Below, in pieces: positions 1 to 7,239 of a stretch of DNA of 64,000 bases; the first letter of the stretch is position 1; each line of letters starts with the position of its first letter. Source of the DNA: Dokdonella sp. (GTDB lineage Bacteria; Pseudomonadota; Gammaproteobacteria; Xanthomonadales; Rhodanobacteraceae); contig JANQAE010000001.1 in assembly GCA_024707225.1 (NCBI GenBank), positions 62,001-126,000 on the forward strand, in the 5' to 3' direction. The position numbers were made by a program, and so were the translations under genes. The notes beneath the pieces are model-generated. The model did not search any database, had not been told where the DNA came from, and saw nothing but the letters and a program-made list of their open reading frames with translations.

Positions 1-49
1 GGGATTGAAAATCCCCGTGTCGGCGGTTCGATTCCGTCCCCGGCCACCA
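1..49 (+). tRNA. tRNA-Phe (GAA), 3' part; the 5' half lies before the window
   Basis: The window opens inside a tRNA gene. The anticodon arm has a GGGGA/TCCCC stem and a seven-base loop with anticodon GAA. The variable region, the T-arm with TTCGATTC and an acceptor strand ending in an encoded CCA at 47-49 follow. It resembles the 3' half of E. coli tRNA-Phe. The same sequence recurs at 9054, where no 5' half precedes it, so this copy is taken as the 3' end of the functional gene. The 5' half cannot be checked because it lies outside the window. Confidence 0.9.
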
Positions 50-53
50 TTTC
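1..53 (+). repeat. attL: 53-bp direct repeat, left copy
   Basis: Positions 1-53 match 9054-9106 without mismatch, and identity ends at 54 versus 9107. The repeat may extend further left outside the window. It covers the anticodon arm to CCA of tRNA-Phe plus four bases, the usual crossover zone of tRNA-targeting tyrosine integrases. Confidence 0.9.
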
Positions 54-57
54 CTTC

Positions 58-86
58 AACGGCTTGCAGCGATGCAGGCCGTTTTT
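58..86 (+). terminator. Rho-independent terminator after tRNA-Phe
   Basis: An 11-pair stem (58-68 with 73-83, one T-G pair) closes a four-base loop and runs into TTTTT at 82-86. It begins a few bases after the att repeat, so it belongs to the inserted element and would now end transcription of the tRNA before the element genes. Confidence 0.75.
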
Positions 87-251
87 GTTTGTGCGGCCTG
101 TCAGGCTGGTGCCCCTATGGTGCCCGTTCGTCGCTGCTTGATTCTTGAAGCGCTGTAGCGCAGCGTGTCTGGGCGACAGCGGAATCCGGGCGCTGTGCTC
201 GTCCACAGCTGCGTACGTCACCACATCCACCTGTGGTGCAAGGGAGGGCAG

Positions 252-965
252 ATGATCACGCGAGATGAGGCAGCCCGGATGCTGTTCGAACATCTTCGAT
301 GGATAGATGTTGCGACTGACCAAATGCCGGTTCCCGGAGATGATCGGCATCGGCTTGGTCTGGCAGCGACGGATCTTCTTCACGAGCATGCGCGCTCCGT
401 TCTCTTTCTGCTGACCGCCACTCCTGGCGGGCAGTCGATGGTCGGCTCTGCGCTCGCGCTGCTGCGCCCTATGTTCGAGGCGCTCGTGCGATCGTGGTTG
501 ATTCTCTATTCCTCGAGCGAGCAAGAACTGAAGCGCCACCTTTCGGGTGATGCTCTCGCCGGACACATGCGCGATTGGGTCGCGAGGGTAGAACGTGTCG
601 GAGGACTGAATCACGATGGCTTCATGAGCATCGTGCTGGACCGAGACAGAGGCCTGTGGCACATGCTGAACGGATTCACGCATGGGGGAGCGGAGCAGCT
701 CGTAAGGCGCATTGGTCCGGAGAACATCGGTCCTCAGTACTCCGAGGATGACGTAGTTCTAGCGCTGCTGTTCGCAGCGGAACTGTCGCTCATATCCTCC
801 GTCGTCGCCCTTGAGATTGGGAATCGTGACGACGCTGCCAGGGTCGGGCAAGAGCGCTTGCGGCAAATGGCCGAACGCCTCAATCAAGACGGCGCTGCCA
901 TTCGAATCACCGACGAGGTCGGTCGGATGACGCCGCCACCACAAGACACGGATCAGCCTGATTAG
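252..965 (+). CDS. Uncharacterised protein (DUF6988/DUF5677-like), possible element cargo
   Basis: The start is the ATG at 252 because GGGAGGG lies just upstream; a longer frame from 165 has no such site. The 237-residue product is mostly helical, with a hydrophobic stretch reading LRPMFEALVRSWL near residue 70 and a later HGGAEQL segment. The pattern recalls the uncharacterised DUF6988/DUF5677 families, but this was judged by eye only. It is the only gene in the element on the plus strand and sits at the left end beside attL, where satellites often carry accessory or defence genes. No function can be assigned. Confidence 0.75.
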   Translation: MITRDEAARMLFEHLRWIDVATDQMPVPGDDRHRLGLAATDLLHEHARSVLFLLTATPGGQSMVGSALALLRPMFEALVRSWLILYSSSEQELKRHLSGDALAGHMRDWVARVERVGGLNHDGFMSIVLDRDRGLWHMLNGFTHGGAEQLVRRIGPENIGPQYSEDDVVLALLFAAELSLISSVVALEIGNRDDAARVGQERLRQMAERLNQDGAAIRITDEVGRMTPPPQDTDQPD

Positions 966-1203
966 GTCGCTCGCGGGTGTGCGAGGCGCAGCCGATCTGA
1001 TCGATCATCGCTCCGTTGCGCGCCGATCCCGCGGGGCATCGCTTGCTCAACTTCTCAATGTGGACCGTGTGGATGTCGGAGAGATTTCCTTTCCCGAACT
1101 GGTTTCTTGCACGCGGCTGATGGCGGCCGGTGTCCTGGGCCTTCGACCTTCGATTTCTTTACTGCCCCCCGGCGTTTGGCGGCCGGAACACCAGCGCCAC
1201 GGA

Positions 1204-1377
1204 TCAGCCCGCGGCCAGCTCGGCCCTGAATGCTTCGGTGATCCGATCGTTCGGCACGGCGTCGAAGTAGCCGTTTGCCACCGCGATGCAGGCGTCCTCG
1301 AAGTCCTCGCGCGACAGCCAAGCTGCATGGCGGCCGATCAGGGCCGCCAGCTCTCGCATCAGTTGCTCACGCTCCAT
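1204..1377 (-). CDS. Small protein of unknown function next to the capsid gene
   Basis: A 57-residue acidic protein. The ATG at 1377 is preceded by GGAGGAG at good spacing, so a longer version starting at 1413 is not needed. It overlaps the end of the preceding 67-residue gene by 11 bases, which indicates translation from one message with the capsid gene. It contains a WLSREDFEDACIAVANGYF segment and no membrane span or motif that I recognise. It may be a structural accessory or a regulator; nothing in the sequence decides this. Confidence 0.6.
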   Translation of the reverse strand: MEREQLMRELAALIGRHAAWLSREDFEDACIAVANGYFDAVPNDRITEAFRAELAAG

Positions 1378-1570
1378 GCCGCTCCTCCCAGCGATCTCCG
1401 GTCCAGCGGCCAACTCGCTTGGCGGTGGTGCGCTGCTCGCCGGCCTCGCGCTCCAGTGCGTCCAGGCGGCGTTCCAGCGACCCGATGCGGATCGCCAGCG
1501 GGCCGAATGCTCTGCTCACGTGCTCGCGTACGACGTCGGCCACGCCTTTCGCGATCTCGGCCAGCGTCAC
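1367..1570 (-). CDS. Small coiled-coil protein, capsid-operon member
   Basis: A 67-residue protein starting with GTG at 1570, whose codon overlaps the TGA of the capsid gene in a GTGA. The middle has heptad-like spacing (LERRLDALEREAGEQ), so a short coiled coil is likely. Similar short coiled-coil proteins occur in phage head modules, but no family can be named. Its position directly after the major capsid protein suggests a role in the same particle or in its assembly; that is inferred from context only. Confidence 0.65.
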   Translation of the reverse strand: MTLAEIAKGVADVVREHVSRAFGPLAIRIGSLERRLDALEREAGEQRTTAKRVGRWTGDRWEERHGA

Positions 1571-2607
1571 GATGCGCTCCCGTAGCTGGCGCCAGTCACG
1601 ACCGCCACGGCGCCGGCGCGCTGCACGTCCCAGTTCGCCAGCACTTCGGCACGGAACGCGACCGTGTTCGTCTGCCAGAGCGAGACTTGCGCGGCGGCGC
1701 CTTCGTCCGGATCGTCCGCCATCAGCAGCGTGGCGTGCTCGGAAACCTCGATGTCGAGGCTCTCCATCGCCAGTGCGACGCCTGAGGCATCGACCAGGGC
1801 GATCTGTCCGCCGGCCGAGTCCTGCGGCGATCCGCGACTGGTGAGCAACGGGATGCCGAGGATGGTGCCGCCACGCGGGCCGGCATCCGGGAACGCGAAG
1901 GAGCCACCTCCGTCGCGCGCGAGTGCAATACGCGCTGCCGTCTGGGGATCGGTGATGAAGTAGGCCGATGCCAGGTCGCCCGCAAAGCCGGCGATCAGCG
2001 CGGCGATGTCCTGGCTCGGATCGCCCGTCGACGGAATCGGCGCCACACCGTTCGTGATCGAGGCGGGCATCTCGTCGGCGATGCCGGCATTGGTCGAGTC
2101 GATGAATGCGACGTCGAGGGCCTCGGCAACCGCGCGCTCCAGATCCCGTTGCAGCGCCGCCTCAGCCACGGGGCCGGCTGCGAACAGCGCCTCACGCGTC
2201 ACCGGAACGATCGCCGCGACCTTGCGGCTGGCCAGCGTTGCGCCCATCACGGCGGGCTTGCTCAGCGGCTTGGGCTTGGCCTGGCCGACCCAGTAGCCGC
2301 GCGATCCAGCGGTCATCGCCAGCATGCGCACGCCGAAGGGCACCAACCGCAGACCGGACAGGCGCCCCGGAATCGACAGCTCCCGAACACGGTCGAAGAA
2401 CTCCGTGGCTGCCGGGTTGCCGACGTCCGCGCTGGTCAGCGCCGGCACGGCGGCCTTGGCAATACGGTCCGCGAGACCGGCGCCCCAGCGACCGCGCGCG
2501 AATGTCTCGGCTGCGTCCGGATCGATCGCGGCGCCCACACCGCGCACGATCAGCGCGCGGATGAACTGGCGCCCTTTCGGAGCACTGGAGACGACAGGGT
2601 GATTCAT
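1567..2607 (-). CDS. Phage major capsid protein, HK97 fold
   Basis: The frame is open back to 3003, but the ATG at 2607 follows GGAGGAAG, giving a 346-residue protein. The order of features matches phage capsid proteins of the PF05065 type. A charged, helical N-terminal segment is followed by an IVPVTREAL stretch and a helix with ALQRDLERAVAEALDVAFID. Then come a loop reading SAYFITDPQTAARI, a GTILGIPLLTS strand and a C-terminal LWQTNTVAFRAEVLANWDV strand. No protease or portal gene accompanies it, and no obvious long scaffold domain is present. In the element it would form, or modify, a capsid that packages the element; that use is inferred. Confidence 0.9.
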   Translation of the reverse strand: MNHPVVSSAPKGRQFIRALIVRGVGAAIDPDAAETFARGRWGAGLADRIAKAAVPALTSADVGNPAATEFFDRVRELSIPGRLSGLRLVPFGVRMLAMTAGSRGYWVGQAKPKPLSKPAVMGATLASRKVAAIVPVTREALFAAGPVAEAALQRDLERAVAEALDVAFIDSTNAGIADEMPASITNGVAPIPSTGDPSQDIAALIAGFAGDLASAYFITDPQTAARIALARDGGGSFAFPDAGPRGGTILGIPLLTSRGSPQDSAGGQIALVDASGVALAMESLDIEVSEHATLLMADDPDEGAAAQVSLWQTNTVAFRAEVLANWDVQRAGAVAVVTGASYGSAS

Positions 2608-2687
2608 GTGGCTTCCTCCATCAGGTGAGCGCTCATGGTCGAGGCTCGCTCGCGACGACGCCATGCGGATTCGTGCAGGTTCGTGCA

Positions 2688-2978
2688 TCAATCGACGGGG
2701 CGCTGTAGCGCAAACGCGGCGATGTCGTCCAGACGATAGGTTCTGCGCCGGCGAACCTGCGAGAACCGCAGCGGGCGATCGGCACCGGCCCAGTTGCGCA
2801 GCGTGCCCGGCGCTCGCCCGAGCAGCTCCGCCGCGACGTGCTCCGGCACTCGGTCGCCCGGCAGGACGTGATGGCCGTGATCGGCGCAGTGTCGACGGTA
2901 GGCGGCCAGCAGCTCGGCGGCTTCGTCGTGCTCGGCCTCGACCTCGGTCCAGGCGCCGCATGTCGGGCAGCGGCTCAT
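2688..2978 (-). CDS. Zinc-ribbon plus helix-turn-helix DNA-binding protein
   Basis: A 96-residue protein. Residues 4-8 read CPTCG, half of a zinc ribbon, and a C/H pair (CADHGHH) lies near residue 31. The C-terminal half (about 44-92) reads as a winged MerR/excisionase-like domain: VAAELLGRAPGTLRNWAGADRPLRFSQ followed by a basic wing and an LDDIAAFAL helix. It overlaps the TubC_N-like gene by 4 bases and lies about 80 bp upstream of the capsid gene. It may regulate the capsid genes or act as an excision factor; either role is inferred. Confidence 0.75.
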   Translation of the reverse strand: MSRCPTCGAWTEVEAEHDEAAELLAAYRRHCADHGHHVLPGDRVPEHVAAELLGRAPGTLRNWAGADRPLRFSQVRRRRTYRLDDIAAFALQRPVD

Positions 2979-3306
2979 GCGCGCGTCTCCAGCAGCCGAT
3001 CACCGAATCGCGTGCCCAACTCGGCCTGCAGGCGCTCGAGCGGCTCGCCGGGGCGTCCGAGGGCAGTCGCCCACGCGTTCGGTGCGTGCCCGCTCAGGCG
3101 GAAGTGCAAGATGGCTCGGCGCGTCGCAGTGGCATTCTCCGCGGTCAGAGCAGCCAGCAGCTCCGGCTTGCGGGCGAGCAGCGTTTCTCGGAGCGCCGCG
3201 GTTACGGTGCGCGGGGCGCCTCGACATGGAGCCGATCGCCATGACGCGATAACCGGACACCACGACGAGCGAGCGACTCGATCAGAGCCTCGGCAGTCGA
3301 AGTCAT
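2975..3306 (-). CDS. TubC_N docking-domain-like protein, broken by one frame shift
   Basis: The ATG at 3306 follows GAGGAGGT. The first part reads TAEALIESLARRGVRLSRHGDRLHVEAP, the pattern of TubC_N-like domains common in phage and plasmid proteins. That frame stops at 3202, but the expected continuation (TVTAALRETLLARKPELLAAL and on to LLETRA) lies one frame over and ends at 2975. Adding one base near 3211, for example completing CCGCGGC, joins them into 110 residues. The start overlaps the ATPase stop as ATGA. The molecular role of this family in satellites is not known to me. The break may be a sequence error. Confidence 0.7.
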
Positions 3307-4631
3307 AGATCGACCTCCTCGAAGTCGGCCGCACTCACCTTGGGGCACGCCGCCGATCGCGTGGCGCCAGGCGAAGGGGGTGCCGTCACTTCTCTCCCCC
3401 CTCCCTTCGCTCCCTTCAATGCACCCTTCGAAGGGAGCGCTCTCTTGGAAGGGAGCGGGGTTGTTAGCCGAAGGGAGCGCACATTTGCTCGAAGAGAGCG
3501 AAGGGAGCGCGTGTGCTGCGTTCGAGGCTTCTTCGGAGAGTCGCCATACCCAGCCTGCGTCCATTCCGGCTTTCACCGCCACGACGCGCAGCTTCCGCTT
3601 GGCGCGCTTCATCTGGTCACGGCTGAAGCCGGCAGCTTCAGCCTCGCGATAGATTTCCTTGGCGGCGCGCGATCCGTGATCTAGCAGGCTGCGGAGAAAT
3701 GAGGCTGCGCCATCGCCGCCCTCATCATTCTGTTCGATCTCCGCCAGCAGATTTCGCGCGGTGCCATCGACCGCCCACTTCCACGCTATGCGACTGGTCG
3801 TGATACCGCCCGACAACTCGGTCTGTTCGATCTCGTAGGTAAACCCACCGCCATCCGGACCGATATTGGACTTGGCACGCGCGAGCATCATCCGCTGCGG
3901 CTGTCCCTCCTCGGCTTCTTGCTTCACGGTGCCGAGCACGATTCGCGCAAGCGCGCCAAACGCGAGCGAGCCGGAGACGCGCTCCAGTGGATCGCGACCC
4001 TGCGTGCCCTTGCTGTAGTGCGTGATGCCGAGCAACGCCGCGCCGGTCTTCACAGCCAGATCGACGAGTGGTGCAAGGCCACGGCGAACCTCCGCGTTCT
4101 TGTGCGAGTCGCCTGACACGGCGGACACGAGCGGATCAACGATCAACAGCGCCACGTCGTCCATGCCCGCGACAGCCGCGCCAATTTGGGCACATCGCGG
4201 GCCGGATCGAACGGATAGCGATCGTCGTTCTCACGCACGTCACCGACAAACCGCACGCTGGCCAGATCGGCGCCAGCGGCGATCAAGCGTGGGACCAACG
4301 TATCCGCAGGATCATCCTCGCCTGACCAGATCAGCACAGTACCGCGCCGTGGCCGCCATCCAGAAGGCAATGAGCGCCCCGACGACACGCAGGCAGCAAC
4401 ATCCATCGCGATCGTGGTCTTGCCTGTTCCAGGTGCGCCAGCGAGCACGTGTAGCTTGCCGCACGCGAGCCAGCCAGGCCAAAGCCACCGGATCGGCTCG
4501 GGCCTCAGTGCTGCGGCTTGGACGATCTCGACGACTTGCGACGCATCATGTGCGCGCAGATTCTGGACCTGTGCCAACGTGCCGAGGTCACGTGAGTACT
4601 GCTCATCCAGTCGTTTCCAGTCAGCGGCCAT
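3303..4631 (-). CDS. RepA-like AAA ATPase (AAA_25, DnaB/RecA fold), frame-shifted
   Basis: The N-terminal frame (4631-4143) has a Walker A GAPGTGKTT near residue 70 and a TVLIWSGEDD strand. It then leaves frame near 4165, where one missing base would turn GCGGGCATG into GCGGGCCATG. The next frame continues with LLIVDPLVSAVSGD (Walker B), a GITHYSK segment and an SGSLAFGALARIVL stretch, all typical of plasmid and satellite replicative ATPases. The C-terminal tail is repeat-rich. A further shift in a G-run near 3385-3400 would give an ending SAADFEEVDL at 3303, overlapping the next gene's ATG; this second correction is less certain. The product probably loads or acts as the replication helicase with the upstream primase-like protein. 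Confidence 0.75.
3403..3509. repeat. Cluster of GAAGGGAGCG repeats (candidate iterons) inside the ATPase gene
   Basis: On the plus strand GAAGGGAGCG occurs at 3430, 3448, 3470 and 3500, with a one-mismatch copy at 3491 and an inverted copy at 3408-3417. A palindrome CCCTTCGAAGGG spans 3424-3435. Spacings are 18, 22, 21 and 9 bases, so not all copies fall in the same codon phase, which argues for selection on the DNA itself. Iteron clusters in or next to a rep gene are a common form of replication origin; that role is inferred. Confidence 0.5.
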
Positions 4632-5097
4632 CGAGCACCGCCCTGGCGTCTGCGACGCGATGAGCGGCGAGGATCAGGCGCTCGTGGTCCATCTCGTCGA
4701 GCGGCCCTGCGTCGATCAGATGCTGGCTCGCGCTTTCGACGACCAGTACCTCGACGCTCAAGACGTTCAGAGCTGCGCGCCAGTTCGCGATCTGGGCGAA
4801 CTGCCGCAGCTCGCGCCGCCCCTCCGGCGTCTGCGGCGTGATCCTCTCGGGGTAAAGCTCCGCGAGCTGCAGGCCGATCGCCGCGACGACATCCGCGGCG
4901 GAGCACATCGCGAAGCAGTGCAGGAGGCATCGGCCGTCGTCGCCCGCCGCGACGCTCAGGCTTGCCGATCTGTCCTCGTGCGCAGGGCAGCGAGCAATGA
5001 ATCCTCGCCCGCACTTGCGCACACGATCGAGACGCGACAGCACCAGTTCAAGGGGATAGGTTCGGATGGTAGACTCGCTGCGTCCGCCAAGACGCAA
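4621..5097 (-). CDS. CHC2-type zinc-finger protein (primase-like, no TOPRIM)
   Basis: A 158-residue protein. Residues 28-60 contain FIARCPAHEDRSASL and, after a GDDGRCLLHC stretch, FAMCSAADVVAAIGL. This matches the CHC2 zinc-binding fold at the N-terminus of DnaG-type primases. The protein ends soon after, so the TOPRIM catalytic domain is absent. The C-terminal helices read DARAVLDGR. It overlaps the ATPase gene by 11 bases. Short CHC2 proteins paired with a RepA-like ATPase are common in satellites and prophages, where they are thought to help start replication. Confidence 0.8.
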   Translation of the reverse strand: MRLGGRSESTIRTYPLELVLSRLDRVRKCGRGFIARCPAHEDRSASLSVAAGDDGRCLLHCFAMCSAADVVAAIGLQLAELYPERITPQTPEGRRELRQFAQIANWRAALNVLSVEVLVVESASQHLIDAGPLDEMDHERLILAAHRVADARAVLDGR

Positions 5098-5189
5098 GCG
5101 ATTTCCGAGCCCGCCTCGCGCGGGCTCTGTCGTTTCGAGGGCTCAGGCTGCATCCGATATGCCCTCCTGGCTGTCGCCATTCGGACGGG

Positions 5190-5384
5190 TCATGCCGCCT
5201 CCTTCATGAGGGAGGCCACGTAGCGATGCAGTTCCGAATCAGGAACCAATCGCCGCGTGCCGATGCGGATGGTCTTGAGTTCGCCACGCTGCATCAGTTC
5301 GTATAGCGAGGTGCGTCCTATACCGAGCATGCGAGCGGCGCTGGGGATGGTGTGCGCCAGCGGAGTGGGAGAAGCGGTAGACAT
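5190..5384 (-). CDS. alpA: AlpA-family / excisionase-like HTH regulator
   Basis: A 64-residue protein with a MerR-like winged helix: IPSAARMLGIGRTSLYELMQRGELKTIRIGTRRLVP followed by a DSELHRYVASL helix. This is the AlpA/HTH_17 pattern. AlpA-type proteins are a hallmark of P4-like and PICI-like satellites, where they activate integrase, excision or replication genes. The gene is first in the replication cluster, upstream of the CHC2 protein, and a set of short inverted repeats lies just before its start. The symbol is given by family, not by demonstrated function. Confidence 0.85.
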   Translation of the reverse strand: MSTASPTPLAHTIPSAARMLGIGRTSLYELMQRGELKTIRIGTRRLVPDSELHRYVASLMKEAA

Positions 5385-5386
5385 GT

Positions 5387-5447
5387 CGTACCCTCGTGAA
5401 GCTGGGTACGTGCGGGGCGCGGCGTACCCGTCCGATCATCACCGGAC
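5387..5447. promoter_or_regulatory. Candidate operator region upstream of alpA
   Basis: Three copies of one heptamer lie here: CGTACCC at 5387-5393, its inverse GGGTACG at 5404-5410, and CGTACCC again at 5423-5429. The last two form an inverted repeat with a 12-base spacer. A second inverted repeat, GTCCG/CGGAC (5430-5434 and 5443-5447), follows, next to an AT-richer stretch around 5450-5465. Such an arrangement before an alpA gene suggests a regulator-controlled promoter; no binding protein can be named. Confidence 0.5.
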
Positions 5448-5487
5448 GGATTCCGATTATTCGTAGAAAGTGACGCGCGGAAAGAAG

Positions 5488-6096
5488 CTAGGATTTGTCG
5501 GCGCGGCCGGCGCGCGTCTTGAGCGCGGTCGCCATCTGCCGCATGACCGCTTCCTGCTCTGCAACGAATCGCTCAGCGATGCCCGCCTGCTCTGCGCGAA
5601 ACCGCTCGGCGTAGTCCAGCATCGCAATCAGTTGGCGCGCTGATTCGCTGAACAGGCGGATGTTCTCCTGTAATGCTCGAAGGCTGCTGTGCCGACGCCT
5701 TGCCACCAGTCTTGTCGCCTCCGCTCGAGCAGCCTTCGAGTTCACTCCCTCTCCAACCAGCCGCCGTTCTTCCAGGAACACCTCCAACACCATCTGCTCT
5801 CGCCGCTCAGCTTCCCTGGCAGTAGGCTTTCGACGTCCTTGTTTGCCTCGGAGCCCGGCCAGCTTGGCAAACTCTTGAAGGTTTGCGTCTGTGGTTCCGT
5901 CCGAGAGAAAAGCGCGCATCGCGTTTACGAGTCGATCGAGTGGCTCCGACGGCAACGGCTTGCCAGCGTCGTATGCGCTCACCACGGCGTAAACGTCCTT
6001 GTATCCCGCTGGGCGCTCAAAAGAGAGCCTGATTATCTCCAGAAAGGAGGGCCCGGATCGCACCGAGCCCTTCTTTGGTTTCCGCCTCGTAGCCAT
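5488..6096 (-). CDS. Unknown 202-residue element protein
   Basis: The protein starts basic (MATRRKPKKGS) and is predicted to be almost all helical. A segment around residues 33-80 reads GYKDVYAVVSAYDAG and DRLVNAMRAFLSDG. The second half is rich in Arg, Glu and Ala and ends with a long amphipathic stretch (FRAEQAGIAERFVAEQEAVMRQMATAL). There is no signal peptide or membrane span. It lies between alpA and the two small unknown genes, all on the same strand. I do not recognise the family. Confidence 0.75.
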   Translation of the reverse strand: MATRRKPKKGSVRSGPSFLEIIRLSFERPAGYKDVYAVVSAYDAGKPLPSEPLDRLVNAMRAFLSDGTTDANLQEFAKLAGLRGKQGRRKPTAREAERREQMVLEVFLEERRLVGEGVNSKAARAEATRLVARRRHSSLRALQENIRLFSESARQLIAMLDYAERFRAEQAGIAERFVAEQEAVMRQMATALKTRAGRADKS

Positions 6097-6126
6097 CTCA
6101 TCTCCAGTCTGATTCGGCTGCCAGTT

Positions 6127-6366
6127 TCAAACTCTGCCGAGATGCTCAGCTCGGTATTGCTCGACGAGTTCGCGATACAGAGGTAGCGGCTGCCCAAGCT
6201 CGACTGCGCGCTGGTTCTGCCGGGCGCACCAGGCGCGGAAAGCAGGATCCAACTCGATGGGAGTGCGACTCGTCGATCCGATGGCAAGAGCGGCTTTCGC
6301 CCTTCGCGCGTCCTCGATATTGACCACGGACCCAGATGCGTCGTGAGAAAAGTTGAGACGAATCAT
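6127..6366 (-). CDS. Unknown 79-residue element protein
   Basis: A small soluble protein beginning MIRLNFSHDASGS. It includes a FRAWCARQNQRAVELGQPLPLYRELVEQYRAEH segment that looks helical. Its start overlaps the stop of the upstream 135-residue gene by 4 bases (ATGA-type), so the two are probably translated together. It has no motif that I recognise. It is kept as a real gene because of the coupling and because the codon use follows its neighbours. Confidence 0.65.
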   Translation of the reverse strand: MIRLNFSHDASGSVVNIEDARRAKAALAIGSTSRTPIELDPAFRAWCARQNQRAVELGQPLPLYRELVEQYRAEHLGRV

Positions 6367-6770
6367 GCTCGCGTCTCCACCCGGCTCGCCCGCACGATTC
6401 GTGCGCGCTCTCGCGAGGACAGCGAGTCGAACAGCGGATCGGCCGCATCCCGCTCATGACGGACGTAGCACGAATGTTCGGTGCCGTAGACTGGGCCGTC
6501 CCCGAGGTCGTATCGCACGAACGGCGTGCACTCGAAGCGGATCAGAGCGAAGCGGCGCCCGTTGCGCTTTGTGGGCTTTTCCACCCGAAGCAGGCGAGTC
6601 GGCGCGCCGCCTCCCTTGTACTGATTCATGCTCCGGAGGGTCGCCGGGACGATCTCGTTGCTTGGCCCCAGCGGGAGCGTCTGAACCTCGACGACTTCGG
6701 AGCGCGGCGCCCACTCCAGGCCGTGCTCGCCGTGGGCCAGAACCAACTCTGTATCATCTTGCGTTGCCAT
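6363..6770 (-). CDS. Unknown 135-residue element protein
   Basis: The protein has an acidic start followed by beta-rich sequence, with SNEIVPATLRSMNQYKGGGAPTRLL and FALIRFECTPFVRYDLGDGPVYGTEHSCYVRHE. It has no signal peptide, membrane span or known catalytic motif. It forms a coupled pair with the 79-residue gene that follows. The pair sits between the antitoxin gene and the replication module, a place where satellites often keep variable genes. Function unknown. Confidence 0.65.
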   Translation of the reverse strand: MATQDDTELVLAHGEHGLEWAPRSEVVEVQTLPLGPSNEIVPATLRSMNQYKGGGAPTRLLRVEKPTKRNGRRFALIRFECTPFVRYDLGDGPVYGTEHSCYVRHERDAADPLFDSLSSRERARIVRASRVETRA

Positions 6771-6837
6771 GATCGTTCTCCTGTGGAACGGTGGTGGTAG
6801 GCGCGGCCGAGTGGTACCAGCACCCGGCCGCGCCGCT

Positions 6838-7239
6838 TCATCCGGCCTTTGCCGGAATGCTCTTTCCCCGGCGATTGCCGGTCGGTTTTTTCGCTGCCTG
6901 GCGATGCCTCGGCGCTTTCGAGGTGATCGGTGCCAGGGTGATGCGAAGTTCGCAGTTCAGCGCAGCGGCGTACCGGCGCAGCGTGGCCAACGATGGCGCG
7001 TGCTTTCGGCTGCCGGCGCTCGATTCCAGCCGTGCAACGGATGCTTGAGCGACGCCCATGCGCGCGGCGACGTCGGCTTGCGTCAAGCCTGCCTGTCGGC
7101 GTGCCTGCAGCAGCTCGGCGAGTGCGGCGTATTCGTCCGCCAGTGCGAGGTAGGCTTCGGCGAAGGCAGGATCCTTCATCCAGCGCTTGCGTGTTGCAGC
7201 CACGTCGAGGTCGACGGGCGCGTAGCGTTCTTCGGTCAT
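6838..7239 (-). CDS. XRE-family antitoxin (HigA-like)
   Basis: A 133-residue protein whose middle part (about 45-90) is a lambda-repressor-type HTH: RRQAGLTQADVAARMGVAQASVARLE, then SLATLRRYAAALNCELRITL. The basic C-terminal tail (KAPRHRQAAKKPTGNRRGK) is unusual for the family and may contact DNA or the toxin. The start overlaps the toxin stop by 4 bases. The toxin-first order is typical of higBA modules. It should neutralise the toxin and repress the pair. Confidence 0.85.
   Translation of the reverse strand: MTEERYAPVDLDVAATRKRWMKDPAFAEAYLALADEYAALAELLQARRQAGLTQADVAARMGVAQASVARLESSAGSRKHAPSLATLRRYAAALNCELRITLAPITSKAPRHRQAAKKPTGNRRGKSIPAKAG

Noticed and set aside
1567-3003. A 478-residue capsid protein with a long N-terminal extension
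   Set aside because: The extension is Arg/Ala-rich and overlaps the zinc-ribbon HTH gene. A strong ribosome site marks the start at 2607.
3202-4640. Programmed frameshifting in the ATPase gene
   Set aside because: No slippery heptamer with a following structure is evident at the break, and similar breaks occur in ordinary housekeeping genes of the window.
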